Shown: positions 45,870-54,468 of the stretch, piece by piece
Numbering within the stretch: the stretch's first letter is position 1
Layout: each line of letters opens with the position of its first letter
From: Chitinophagaceae bacterium
GTDB lineage: Bacteria > Bacteroidota > Bacteroidia > Chitinophagales > Chitinophagaceae
DNA: 64,000 nucleotides
NCBI GenBank assembly: GCA_947457465.1
Contig: CANGWB010000001.1
Coordinates: 1 to 64,000 of the forward strand
Direction: 5' to 3'
The notes under the pieces: model-generated
What the model was told of the DNA's origin: nothing
What the model saw: only the letters and a program-made list of their open reading frames with translations
The model's database searches: none
Position numbers and translations under genes: made by a program

Positions 45870-46856
45870 GTGTCAAAACCAATCATACTCGTTACCGGTG
45901 CCACCGGATTTCTCGGTTCGTATCTGCTGAAAGAGCTGATCGAACAGGGATATCGTGTGCGGGCACTTTGCCGAACACAAAAACCACTCCCCTGGATCTC
46001 GGATCAGATCCTTGAAGCAGTTGAATGGGTCGAGGGTGATGTGTTGGATGTGGTGTCGCTCGATGATGCCATGAAAGAAGTAGATGCCGTCATCCACTCA
46101 GCCGCAGTCGTATCCTTCCATCCGAAAGAAAGAAAGCGGATGTATCAGGTGAACGTTGACGGAACAGCCAATGTGGTGAATCTCGCATTGGAAAACGGAG
46201 TCCGACGATTCATACACATCAGTTCGGTCGCCGCGTTGGGAAGAACGGAAAAAGCTGCTTGGGTAAATGAAGAAAGCAAGTGGGAAGACAATCCCGTGCA
46301 AACCCATTATGCCCGCAGTAAATTCAAAGCAGAACTCCATGTCTGGAGAGGGATGGCAGAAGGACTGGAGGGATTGATCCTGAATCCGAGTACGATATTA
46401 GGTTACGGCGATTGGAACAGCGGTAGCTGCGGACTCTTCAAACAAATACATTACGGATTTCCCTGGTACACCGAGGGCGTGAACGGATTCGTCGATGTGG
46501 AAGATGTGGCACGCGCGATCCGCCTGGCCTTGGAATCCGATCTCACTGAACAACGATACCTGATCTGTGCAGAAAACTGGCGATTCAAGGACCTTCAACA
46601 GGCCATGGCCGATGGATTCGGTGTAAAAGGTCCCAACCGAAAAGCAACTCCATTTTTACTCGGACTCGCCTGGCGACTGGCAGCCATAAAAGGATGGATC
46701 ACCGGCAAACACGAACTACTCAGTAAAGAAAGTGCGCGGGTGGGTGTGAGCCAGACCCAGTTCGACAACAACAAATTTCTATCTGCCTTCCCTCAGTTTT
46801 CCTACAAACCCCTCCGCCAAACCATCCAAAACGCCTGTACCCGATACCTGCAATAA
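45870..46856 (+). CDS. NAD-dependent epimerase/dehydratase family protein
   Basis: A 328-residue extended short-chain dehydrogenase starting at GTG 45870. NAD-binding motif TGATGFLGSYLL near residue 8, the HSAAVVSF segment near 76, the catalytic Tyr-Lys in HYARSKFKAE near 147, and a substrate region LILNPSTILGYGDW. The closest types act on sugar nucleotides or dihydroflavonol-like alcohols; the substrate cannot be told. It forms an operon with the acyl-CoA dehydrogenase and pheS. Confidence 0.88.
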   Translation: MSKPIILVTGATGFLGSYLLKELIEQGYRVRALCRTQKPLPWISDQILEAVEWVEGDVLDVVSLDDAMKEVDAVIHSAAVVSFHPKERKRMYQVNVDGTANVVNLALENGVRRFIHISSVAALGRTEKAAWVNEESKWEDNPVQTHYARSKFKAELHVWRGMAEGLEGLILNPSTILGYGDWNSGSCGLFKQIHYGFPWYTEGVNGFVDVEDVARAIRLALESDLTEQRYLICAENWRFKDLQQAMADGFGVKGPNRKATPFLLGLAWRLAAIKGWITGKHELLSKESARVGVSQTQFDNNKFLSAFPQFSYKPLRQTIQNACTRYLQ

Positions 46857-46896
46857 GCACAGCACAACAAGCGTTAAACTGATATTCCTCATAGCC

Positions 46897-47958
46897 ATGC
46901 TTAGATTTATTTTATCCCTTCTGTTCACTTCGATTTTGATTGATGCCGCTGCCCAGTATACGGTTACCGGTCGGGTGATCGATTCCGCTTCACAAGAACC
47001 ACTGTATCGGGCCTCCGTTTTTTGTCAGGGTACTACCATAGGAACATCTACCGATAAGGACGGCTATTTTCAATTACCCTTGCGCAACGGTGGCTATGAT
47101 GTAACCATCAGCTATGCCGGTTATCAAGCGCAGGTGATCCCGGTCAGCGAGTCTGTGAATCTGCCTGTTGCACTGGTAAAAAAAGACAATTCACTCACGG
47201 AAGTGGTGATTAAAAGCAGCAATGAGGTGGCTGACGGCTGGGAAAAGTATGGAGATTTCTTTCGAACACATTTTATTGGAGCCTCTGAGCTGGCAAGCAA
47301 CTCAACGATCCGAAATCCGGAGGTACTTCGTTTTCTCTACTACAAGAAAAGCAACCGATTGAAAGTGCTGGCGGATGAACCGATACAGATCGTCAATCCT
47401 TCTCTCGGCTATGAGATCCGCTATCAGCTCGACTCCTTCGTGTACCAATACAACACCCAATATTTTTTGTATCGGGGATACTCCTTTTTCACGGAATTGA
47501 CGGGTGATGATTCCACTCAGCTCGCTTGGAAGCGCAACCGCCGCTTGGCCTATGAAGGATCCCGCCTGCAGTTCATGCATAATTATTATGATTCTAACCT
47601 GACCGAAAACGGTTGGGTGATCGATCTGCTCGACGAGAACAGTGAAAAGAAATTCAACAAGATAGATCCATACGACACTACTTATTACGTGATGCCCGAT
47701 AGCACGGGAGAGATCGAGATCTGGTTTCCCAGAAAAATCAGCATCACTTATAAGAAAAAAGCACCGGAGCCTGAATATATCAAGGCCATGAAACTACCTA
47801 AAGGAACACCCTATTTAATCAGCTACATCGATCTGAAGGATGCTGTTGCGATACGCCCCAATGGATATTTCTATAACCAATCCGATTGGGTTCAACAGGG
47901 CTACTGGGTCTGGAAGAACTTGGGCGATCAATTACCCAACGATTATGAACCGGACTGA
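46897..47958 (+). CDS. Exported protein with CarboxypepD_reg-like domain
   Basis: A 353-residue exported protein (signal peptide to about residue 19, ending DAAAQ). The N-terminal 85 residues form a carboxypeptidase regulatory-like beta-sandwich ([33 protein letters not shown]), as in SusC proteins, but no barrel follows. The rest resembles other Bacteroidota envelope proteins of unknown function (TDLTGD-like and [20 protein letters not shown] segments). It overlaps lpxD at the 3' ends by 16 bases. Role unknown. Confidence 0.82.
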   Translation: MLRFILSLLFTSILIDAAAQYTVTGRVIDSASQEPLYRASVFCQGTTIGTSTDKDGYFQLPLRNGGYDVTISYAGYQAQVIPVSESVNLPVALVKKDNSLTEVVIKSSNEVADGWEKYGDFFRTHFIGASELASNSTIRNPEVLRFLYYKKSNRLKVLADEPIQIVNPSLGYEIRYQLDSFVYQYNTQYFLYRGYSFFTELTGDDSTQLAWKRNRRLAYEGSRLQFMHNYYDSNLTENGWVIDLLDENSEKKFNKIDPYDTTYYVMPDSTGEIEIWFPRKISITYKKKAPEPEYIKAMKLPKGTPYLISYIDLKDAVAIRPNGYFYNQSDWVQQGYWVWKNLGDQLPNDYEPD

Positions 47959-48896
47959 TCTTTCAGCTTCTCCCAGATCTGCGGGATGCGCTTGATCCAG
48001 ACCAATTCACGTTTTTTCTGCGAAGCTTCCTCAGCCGGATAACCGAAGTATACTTTGCCGCCTTCGAGTGAAGAAGGCACACCGCTTTGCGCCATGACCA
48101 CGGCACCGGCACCGATGGTCAGCGTTTTACTTACCCCTACTTGTCCCCATAAGATCACTCCATCCTCTATCGTAGTGGCACCTGCGATCCCCACCTGCGC
48201 CGCGATCAGACAGTTCTTACCGATGACTGTATCGTGTCCGACATGCACAAGATTATCCATTTTAGTACCCGCTCCGATCCGCGTATCATGCGAAACGCCC
48301 CGATCGATGGTACAATTCGCACCGATCTCCGCTTCATCTTCGATCACTACCCGACCACAACTCAACATGCGTTGATAGGGCAATGAACGATTCGGCCGCT
48401 TGTTATAATAAAAAGCATCGCTCCCGATCACGGTGCCGGACTGAATAACGACGCGCTCACCGATCTGTGTACCGGCACCAATTACGACATTGGGATGGAT
48501 CACACAGTCTTTCCCGATCACGACATTCGCACCGATACAAACACCTGCCATTAAGACCGTCCCCTCTCCGATACGAGCCGACGCATGCACAGGTACGCTG
48601 ATCGGTTCAAAGGGCCGATAAGTAGAAACGATACGCTGATACGCTTCAAATGGATCGGCAACCACCAATAATGTTTTACCCGGAGGCGGATCCAGTTTTG
48701 CATTGATGATGATATACGTAGCTGCAGAACGCAAACACTTATCATAATACTTCGGGTGATCAACAAACACCAGATCGCCAGACTCTACCCGATGAATTTC
48801 ATTTATTCCAGAAGCCATGGCGGATGCATCTCCAATGATCTCTGCGTCAATGAGCAAAGTGAGTGTTGATAACGAAACCGGATTTTCAAATCGCAT
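47943..48896 (-). CDS. lpxD: UDP-3-O-acylglucosamine N-acyltransferase (LpxD family)
   Basis: Adds the N-linked hydroxyacyl chain in lipid A synthesis. It has 317 residues from ATG 48896 ([12 protein letters not shown]). An N-terminal uridine-binding domain ([22 protein letters not shown]) is followed by a left-handed beta-helix of hexapeptide repeats ([36 protein letters not shown]) with the catalytic His in [19 protein letters not shown] near residue 225. Bacteroidota often carry a second, longer LpxD, so this may be the paralogue. A palindrome overlaps the start codon. Confidence 0.9.
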   Translation of the reverse strand: MRFENPVSLSTLTLLIDAEIIGDASAMASGINEIHRVESGDLVFVDHPKYYDKCLRSAATYIIINAKLDPPPGKTLLVVADPFEAYQRIVSTYRPFEPISVPVHASARIGEGTVLMAGVCIGANVVIGKDCVIHPNVVIGAGTQIGERVVIQSGTVIGSDAFYYNKRPNRSLPYQRMLSCGRVVIEDEAEIGANCTIDRGVSHDTRIGAGTKMDNLVHVGHDTVIGKNCLIAAQVGIAGATTIEDGVILWGQVGVSKTLTIGAGAVVMAQSGVPSSLEGGKVYFGYPAEEASQKKRELVWIKRIPQIWEKLKDQSGS

Positions 48897-48911
48897 ACAA
48901 ATGCATTTGTA
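48896..48911. promoter_or_regulatory. 16-bp perfect palindrome at the lpxD start
   Basis: TACAAATGCATTTGTA is fully self-complementary. It sits between the lpxD -7 element and the coding sequence and includes the first base of the ATG, so a bound protein or an RNA hairpin could block expression. Confidence 0.5.
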
Positions 48912-48919
48912 CAAAGTTA
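48912..48919 (-). promoter_or_regulatory. -7 promoter element of lpxD
   Basis: TAACTTTG on the minus strand, 15 bases before the ATG, adjoining the palindrome. Confidence 0.5.
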
Positions 48920-49060
48920 TCGAAGCAAACGTCGCCATGATTACATATCGATCCATTCACATTCATTAATGCAAATGCACACATGATTTCGTTTATCCAC
49001 AACACGCTAAAAAATGTTAATAAAACAACTTATAAATTTTTTTGGAACAGATAATTGACA

Positions 49061-49143
49061 TAATATTGTGTGGGGAAACGCAGTTTCCCTGTACTTACTA
49101 ACCCATCCATATATTTCCCTCCGCTTCTGCGGAGGGATTTTTG
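49061..49143 (+). ncRNA. Candidate ~70-nt two-hairpin small RNA
   Basis: In the 299-base gap between lpxD and yicC. A -7-like TAATATTG (49061-49068), with TTTG at 49041-49044 at a short spacing, precedes a perfect hairpin GGGAAAC/GTTTCCC (49073-49079 with 49083-49089, loop GCA), a 27-base single-stranded part, and an intrinsic terminator at 49117-49142. No open frame of use lies in it. No plus-strand gene lies just upstream that needs this terminator (lpxD is on the other strand), and yicC has its own -7-like TATCTTTA near 49169. It is a stand-alone small RNA by these signs. Confidence 0.55.
49116..49142 (+). terminator. Intrinsic terminator of the candidate small RNA
   Basis: Perfect eight-base stem CCCTCCGC/GCGGAGGG with loop TTCT (49117-49136), one more T-A pair, then five T. 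Confidence 0.85.
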
Positions 49144-49195
49144 TTTCTGCACGAAGACATCTCTCGAATAAAAAAATATCTTTAATACTAAACTG

Positions 49196-50077
49196 ATGAC
49201 GATGGTACGATCGATGACCGGCTTCGGAAGAGCAGAGGGTTCCATTGGAAGAAAAACCTTTTTGATCGACATCAAATCCCTCAATGGGAAACAGTTCGAT
49301 CTCCAATTACGTTTACCCGCATTACTGAAACCACAGGAGTTCGAGATCCGGCGCATGTTGAGCGAGGGATTGATCCGCGGTTCAGTCGAATGTGTGATCA
49401 GCCTGAAAGAAACGGGGGAAGCCAAACCATTTACGATCAATACGGAATTGGCCAAGGCCTATTACCAACCCTTGGCAGACCTGGCCGGTGCATTGAAACT
49501 TGAAACCAACGATCTATTAGGTATTCTGGTAAAGATGCCGGAAGTCATTGTACCCAGCAGTGAAATGCTGGAGGGGTCGGAATGGGAATCCTTTCAACAG
49601 TTATTGAATAGTGCCATTCACGCGCTGAATACACATCGAGAAAATGAAGGGGCTGTATTGCAAGCCGATCTGATGCATCGGATCGAGCGCATTGAGGGCT
49701 TGCAATCAGATATCCGTTCGCTGGAGCCCAAACGCAAACAGAAGATCCGCGAGGGATTGGTAAAACTGCTGGACGAAGAGGTGGGCAAGGAAAAATACGA
49801 TGCCAATCGAATGGAGCAAGAATTGATCTACTACATAGAAAAGATCGATATCAGTGAGGAGCAGATCCGACTGGCAAATCATTGTCGTTATTTTCGTTCG
49901 CTGTTCGAAGATGCTGATCCATCTAAAGGCAAAAAACTCTCCTTTGTCTTGCAGGAGATCGGTCGGGAGATCAATACCACCGGAGCCAAAGCCTATGAGG
50001 CGGAGATACAGCGTTGTGTGGTGGAAATGAAAGATGAACTGGAAAAGGCCAAGGAGCAGATCCTGAACCTGCTCTGA
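49196..50077 (+). CDS. YicC/YloC-family endoribonuclease
   Basis: A 293-residue protein of the conserved YicC family, now regarded as an endoribonuclease that affects small-RNA turnover in E. coli. It opens with the family signature VRSMTGFGRAEG, continues with IKSLNGKQFDLQLRLP and RGSVECVISL, and ends with the C-terminal domain ELIYYIEKIDISEEQIRLANH and LSFVLQEIGREINTTGAKA. ATG 49202 is an alternative start. In many bacteria gmk follows yicC; here gldH follows instead. The candidate small RNA lies just upstream. Confidence 0.92.
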   Translation: MTMVRSMTGFGRAEGSIGRKTFLIDIKSLNGKQFDLQLRLPALLKPQEFEIRRMLSEGLIRGSVECVISLKETGEAKPFTINTELAKAYYQPLADLAGALKLETNDLLGILVKMPEVIVPSSEMLEGSEWESFQQLLNSAIHALNTHRENEGAVLQADLMHRIERIEGLQSDIRSLEPKRKQKIREGLVKLLDEEVGKEKYDANRMEQELIYYIEKIDISEEQIRLANHCRYFRSLFEDADPSKGKKLSFVLQEIGREINTTGAKAYEAEIQRCVVEMKDELEKAKEQILNLL

Positions 50078-50084
50078 CAGGCCC

Positions 50085-50092
50085 TAATTTTG
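50085..50092 (+). promoter_or_regulatory. -7 promoter element of gldH
   Basis: TAATTTTG lies four bases before the gldH ATG at 50097, so the transcript would begin at about the start codon. Confidence 0.55.
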
Positions 50093-50096
50093 TACC

Positions 50097-50567
50097 ATGC
50101 GTGCACCGATTGTGATCCTGACGATCCTGTTTTTCGTCCAATGTAAACCGATCGACCTCTACGAGCGTACGATCGACATCCCCAAACATCAGTGGAGCGG
50201 CGACTTTGTTCCATCCTGCTCATTTACCATATCAGATACACAAGCGCTCTACCAGGCTTCCTTGATCCTTCGTCATACCGACGCCTACCCGTTTAATAAC
50301 ATTTGGCTCGACGTACAGATCGAAGCCCCTGATACGCTGTATTCCTTTCGCACCGAACAGGTGTTGGGCAATAACGAACAAGGCTGGTTGGGAACCGGAC
50401 TCAACGATGTATATGAACACCGCATCCCGCTGAACAATGAGCTGGCAAAAGCCGGTGTATCCTTTCGCCGGTCGGGCAATTATACATTCCGACTGAAGCA
50501 GATCATGCGGGAAGACCCGCTACCTGCAATATTGCAAGCCGGCATCCGGATCGAAAGAAAACAATGA
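50097..50567 (+). CDS. gldH: Gliding motility lipoprotein GldH
   Basis: Lipoprotein needed for gliding in Flavobacterium johnsoniae. It has 156 residues with a lipoprotein signal ending FFVQC (Cys16). GldH features follow: YERTIDIPKHQWSGD near residue 22, LRHTDAYPFNNIWLDV, EQGWLGTGLNDVYEHRI and YTFRLKQIMREDPLPAI, ending in GIRIE. Its stop overlaps the histidine kinase start by four bases (ATGA), so it is co-translated with a two-component system, an unusual partner for gldH in my knowledge. Confidence 0.9.
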   Translation: MRAPIVILTILFFVQCKPIDLYERTIDIPKHQWSGDFVPSCSFTISDTQALYQASLILRHTDAYPFNNIWLDVQIEAPDTLYSFRTEQVLGNNEQGWLGTGLNDVYEHRIPLNNELAKAGVSFRRSGNYTFRLKQIMREDPLPAILQAGIRIERKQ

Positions 50568-51559
50568 AATCGGCCCCAACACCCGCCACCCGGTTTCGCC
50601 GTACCACTGTCCTATATTGGACCCTGCTCGCCTATGTAGTAGCCGCCTTGATCTGGTGGTTCATCTCCCTCGAAAAACAGAATCAGCAGATTGCAGAAAA
50701 AGAACGTAACTACCTGCTGGAACATAAACTGGAATTATCGCAAGCTGCGTTCGACGAGCAATGGAACAAGATCCAACGAGCGGAACAAAAAAACTTCACC
50801 AAATACCTCAGTGAGGGCATCACCTTTCTCGCGTTGATCGGACTAGGAGCCTCCTGGGTCTATCGGTCGGTGCGGCGACGATTTCGACTCCAAAAACAAC
50901 AGGAAGAATTCATCATGGCCGTCACCCATGAACTGAAAACACCCATTGCCGTAGCACGCCTGAACCTGGAAACGATTCAACGATATCCGCTTGACGAAGA
51001 AAAGCGGGAACGATTGGTCAAAACCACCCTCGACGAAACAGCCCGCCTGAACTTTCTCACCAACAACATTCTGGTAGCCTCTCAATTAGCGGGACAGTCA
51101 TTTCGTTCTGAAAGAAATGAACTGAACCTGGCCGGATTGCTGCGCGATTGCATACGGGATTTTCAAAAGCGATTCCCGAACCGCGAACTCATCTCCCATA
51201 TGCCCGAAGAGGTAGTCCTAAACGGCGATCCGTTGCTATTACAAATACTGGTCAATAACCTGCTCGAGAACGCACAGAAATATTCACCCAAAGAGACCCC
51301 GATCCAACTGAATCTCTCCCAAGAGCCTACCGCCATTCGGTTGGAAGTGATCGACCAGGGCCCCGGCATTCCCCGATCCGAACGGAAGCAGATATTCGAA
51401 CGGTTTTATCGGATCGAAAATGAAACCACCCGCAAAACAGCTGGTACCGGACTTGGTCTATATCTGTGTAAAAAGATCGCCGCCAACCACCAGGCCACCA
51501 TTTCAGTATCCGATCATCTGCCCAAGGGCAGTAATTTTGCGGTTGTATTTCCCGCATGA
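50564..51559 (+). CDS. Sensor histidine kinase
   Basis: A 331-residue inner-membrane kinase. Two membrane segments (about 17-37 and 85-103) enclose a short periplasmic loop of roughly 45 residues with coiled-coil character. The H-box is VTHELKTPIAVARL near residue 125, the N-box NNLLENAQKYS near 230, and G-boxes DQGPGIP and GTGLGLYLCKK near the end. There is no PAS, GAF or HAMP that I can see. With such a small sensor loop it probably senses the membrane or a partner, maybe GldH (inference). It overlaps gldH and the regulator gene by four bases each. Confidence 0.93.
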   Translation: MKSAPTPATRFRRTTVLYWTLLAYVVAALIWWFISLEKQNQQIAEKERNYLLEHKLELSQAAFDEQWNKIQRAEQKNFTKYLSEGITFLALIGLGASWVYRSVRRRFRLQKQQEEFIMAVTHELKTPIAVARLNLETIQRYPLDEEKRERLVKTTLDETARLNFLTNNILVASQLAGQSFRSERNELNLAGLLRDCIRDFQKRFPNRELISHMPEEVVLNGDPLLLQILVNNLLENAQKYSPKETPIQLNLSQEPTAIRLEVIDQGPGIPRSERKQIFERFYRIENETTRKTAGTGLGLYLCKKIAANHQATISVSDHLPKGSNFAVVFPA

Positions 51560-52260
51560 AACAAACGCCATCCATCTTACTGGTAGAGGACGAAGAGAAC
51601 CTGCATGAAGCCCTCAAACTCAACCTGGAACTAGAAGGATATTCCGTCAGCTCCGCGAGAGACGGCGCCGAAGCGCTTCGGATCGTAGAAGAAGAACATC
51701 TCGACCTGATCATCCTCGATATCATGCTCCCGGAAGTCGATGGCATCACCGTCGCCGAAAATATCCGCATCCGAAATCTTGACACTCCGATTCTCATGCT
51801 CAGCGCCCGAAATACGAGTGCCGATCGAATACTGGGACTCAAAAAAGGGGCCGATGATTACCTGACCAAACCCTTCGATCTGGAAGAATTATTACTGCGT
51901 GTCTCTAAACTGATCGAAAAAAATCAACGCCTGAACGACCGACCTCAGATCAACGATCTGTATGCATTCGGATCCAATCGGATCGATTTTAAGGCCCAAC
52001 AAGCATTCGATACCAACGGAGCCCTGATCGAACTCACCAAAAAGGAGACCATGCTCCTGAAGCTTTTGATCGAAAACAAAAATGAAGTGGTAACCCGGGA
52101 ACGAATCCTCAACATCGTCTGGGGCTATCAGGTCTACCCCACCACCCGCACCATCGATAATTTCATCCTGAACTTTCGGAAATACTTTGAGAACGATAGC
52201 CGACAACCGCGATATTTTCATTCCGTACGCGGGGTCGGATATAAATTCACGGACGACTGA
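51556..52260 (+). CDS. Response regulator, OmpR/PhoB family
   Basis: A 234-residue DNA-binding response regulator. The receiver has VEDEE near residue 10, the phosphorylation site Asp55 in LIILDIMLPEVDG, and the conserved KPF lysine in YLTKPFDLEELL near 104. The C-terminal winged helix (about 130-232) shows LTKKETMLLKLLIENKNEVVTRERIL and VRGVGYKF. It is cotranscribed with gldH and the kinase. Its TGA stop is half of TGATCA, shared with the stop of the convergent SDR gene. Targets are not known. Confidence 0.95.
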   Translation: MKQTPSILLVEDEENLHEALKLNLELEGYSVSSARDGAEALRIVEEEHLDLIILDIMLPEVDGITVAENIRIRNLDTPILMLSARNTSADRILGLKKGADDYLTKPFDLEELLLRVSKLIEKNQRLNDRPQINDLYAFGSNRIDFKAQQAFDTNGALIELTKKETMLLKLLIENKNEVVTRERILNIVWGYQVYPTTRTIDNFILNFRKYFENDSRQPRYFHSVRGVGYKFTDD

Positions 52261-52959
52261 TCAAAGATCTCCCAACCGCGGACGCACCACGATCTCTTCC
52301 ACACAGGCAGCTACCGATAACTGCGTGCACTGATAAACCAGTTGCGCGATATCGGAAACCTCCATGATGCGATGCCCTGAATTATCAAAATCACCCCAAG
52401 AATCCGTCAACACCGCACCCGGATAAACAGTTGTCACTTTTACCCCCGTCGGCTTTAACTCATCCCGTAAATTCTGACTAAACCCATTCAACGCATATTT
52501 ACTGATGCTGTACGCACCACCATGCGCGTACGGACGCTGCCCGGCGATCGAACAAATATTGATGACATGTCCCTTTCCTAACTTGACCATCGCTGGAGCG
52601 ATCACTCTCGTCAGATGATAGGCACTATACAGGTTCACCGCCAACTGACCTTCCATCAACCCCTCCGGTTGATCCAGTAACTTACCCGGCTCGAAAATCC
52701 CTGCATTATTGATCAACACATCCGGTGCCCCCTGTTCCAAACACCATTGACCGAAGGACTTCACCTGTTCCGGTATCGTTACATCCACCGCCTTCCCCTT
52801 CACCACCGACCCGGGATATTTAGTCATGAGTGACTGACCCAATTCATCCAATTTGGACTGGCTACGGGACGAGATCAAAACCTCATGACCGGCCGCCGCA
52901 AATTGTTCTGCCATTCCCTTTCCCATACCCCTCGAGGCACCTGTGATGATCACTCGCAT
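52261..52959 (-). CDS. Short-chain dehydrogenase/reductase
   Basis: A 232-residue classical SDR. The cofactor motif is TGASRGMGKGMA near residue 6, NNAG is seen in VLINNAGIFEPG near 83, and the catalytic Tyr-Lys in YSISKYALNGF near 151, preceded by the Ser in ICSIAGQRP. PG motif VYPGAVLTD follows. SRSQSKL suggests NADP preference (Arg/Ser after the second strand; inference). The substrate is unknown. It is a single gene, divergent from the HAD phosphatase gene. Confidence 0.9.
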   Translation of the reverse strand: MRVIITGASRGMGKGMAEQFAAAGHEVLISSRSQSKLDELGQSLMTKYPGSVVKGKAVDVTIPEQVKSFGQWCLEQGAPDVLINNAGIFEPGKLLDQPEGLMEGQLAVNLYSAYHLTRVIAPAMVKLGKGHVINICSIAGQRPYAHGGAYSISKYALNGFSQNLRDELKPTGVKVTTVYPGAVLTDSWGDFDNSGHRIMEVSDIAQLVYQCTQLSVAACVEEIVVRPRLGDL

Positions 52960-53028
52960 AAAAATGATTTTTTCAAAGGTCGAACATTTTTGCCGCCCGG
53001 ATCCTATCCAACCCCCTTACTTTGCAGC

Positions 53029-53739
53029 ATGTCGTATCGCCACCTCTTCTTCGACCTTGATCATACGTTATGGGACTTTGAAGCGAACTCCCGAAATACA
53101 CTCCAACATTTATACAGCTCACTCGACCTGGCGGCGAAAGGAATCGATGATTTCGATCGCTTCCATAAACAATACCTAGAACATAACGAACGGCTCTGGG
53201 AACGCTACCGAAAAGGCTTCATCAAACAAGAAGAACTGAGAGTGAAACGCATGTGGCTGAGTTTGCTCGATTTCAAGATCGCCGACGAAGCCCTAGCAAA
53301 ATCACTGAGCGTCCGCTTTCTTGAATTACTTCCCACGAGAAACCAACTGTTCCCCAATACCCTAGAGATCCTGCAATACCTGAAAGAGAAAAATTACACG
53401 TTGCACATCATCACCAATGGATTTGAGGAAGTACAGCATCACAAAATGCAGGCAGCGGAACTCACGTCTTTTTTTGAACAAGTGATCACCTCCGAAAAAG
53501 CCAATGCCCTCAAACCACAACGCGCCATTTTTGAACATGCACTCGAAGCCAGCGGCGCCAACGTGGATGAAAGTATCATGATCGGCGACTCAATGGAGGT
53601 AGACATCAAGGGTGCCTGGGAGATGGGAATGGACCAGATCCATATGAATCACATCGACAAGCAACGATATCCCATTCAAGGAGACACCTACCCCACACAT
53701 ACCATTTTTGAGTTGGAAGAATTGCGAGCGATCCTCTAA
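53029..53739 (+). CDS. HAD phosphatase, YjjG-type nucleotidase
   Basis: A 236-residue cytosolic HAD hydrolase, best matching the YjjG group of pyrimidine 5'-nucleotidases that remove non-canonical nucleotides. Motifs: FFDLDHTLWDFE near residue 6 (nucleophile Asp9), ITNGFEEVQHHKM near 126, the lysine in EKANALKPQRAIFEHAL, and IGDSMEVDIKGAWEMGM near 182. The C1 cap is helical. The start was set at ATG 53029; an earlier frame extends over the SDR promoter and is unlikely. Confidence 0.9.
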   Translation: MSYRHLFFDLDHTLWDFEANSRNTLQHLYSSLDLAAKGIDDFDRFHKQYLEHNERLWERYRKGFIKQEELRVKRMWLSLLDFKIADEALAKSLSVRFLELLPTRNQLFPNTLEILQYLKEKNYTLHIITNGFEEVQHHKMQAAELTSFFEQVITSEKANALKPQRAIFEHALEASGANVDESIMIGDSMEVDIKGAWEMGMDQIHMNHIDKQRYPIQGDTYPTHTIFELEELRAIL

Positions 53740-53745
53740 AGACGG

Positions 53746-54402
53746 TTACCAGGTCGCGATCACCGTCACCCCACCCTTCGGACGATCTCCGATCTTGCAA
53801 TGGATCTTGGCATCCAACGGAAGCAAGAGATCGACGCGTGAACCGAATTTGATGAATCCCATCTCCTCCGTCTGATTCACTTGCTGACCAGGCTTTAGAT
53901 AATTACAGATCCGCTTAGCTAAAGCACCTGCGATCTGCTTGACTAAAATCTCTTTCCCGTCTTTTCGATAAACGACACTGTGACGCTCATTTTCCGTGGA
54001 AGACTTGGGATGCCAAGCCACCAAATATTTACCGGGATGATATTGGCTGTATACTACTTCGCCACTGACCGGATTGCGATTAACATGCACATTCAGGGGA
54101 CTCATAAAAATAGAAACCTGTATGCGCTTGTCTGAGAAATACTCATCCGCCTGCACCTCCTCGATCACCACGACCTTTCCATCCGCAGGCGCCACAATCG
54201 CATTTTCCTGAATGGTGTGTGTTCTGGAGGGTATACGAAAGAACGATACAATGAAGAGCCAAAATCCCCCGGTCAAAATACCTACCGGTACATAGAGATA
54301 GGAGAAACAGTCACAAACCCAATAATGCAATACCAGGTTGATGACCAACATCAGCATCCCCACAATAAAAATGGTCACATAGCCTTCACGGTGTATACGC
54401 AT
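53746..54402 (-). CDS. psd: Phosphatidylserine decarboxylase family protein
   Basis: Converts phosphatidylserine to phosphatidylethanolamine. The 218-residue short form has two N-terminal membrane segments (about 8-25 and 30-50) and the pyruvoyl-forming self-cleavage site in GFIKFGSRVDLLLP near residue 186, where the serine becomes the pyruvoyl group. PADGKVVVIEE near residue 70 and SPLNVHVNRNPVSGEV are family motifs. It follows cdsA on the same strand with 66 bases between; pssA is not in this window. A membrane phospholipid operon is likely. Confidence 0.93.
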   Translation of the reverse strand: MRIHREGYVTIFIVGMLMLVINLVLHYWVCDCFSYLYVPVGILTGGFWLFIVSFFRIPSRTHTIQENAIVAPADGKVVVIEEVQADEYFSDKRIQVSIFMSPLNVHVNRNPVSGEVVYSQYHPGKYLVAWHPKSSTENERHSVVYRKDGKEILVKQIAGALAKRICNYLKPGQQVNQTEEMGFIKFGSRVDLLLPLDAKIHCKIGDRPKGGVTVIATW

Positions 54403-54468
54403 ACAAACGATTTCGGCAAAAATAGGGGCAACAACCGGATTGAATCAGAATAATCGACTGTAAAGAGA

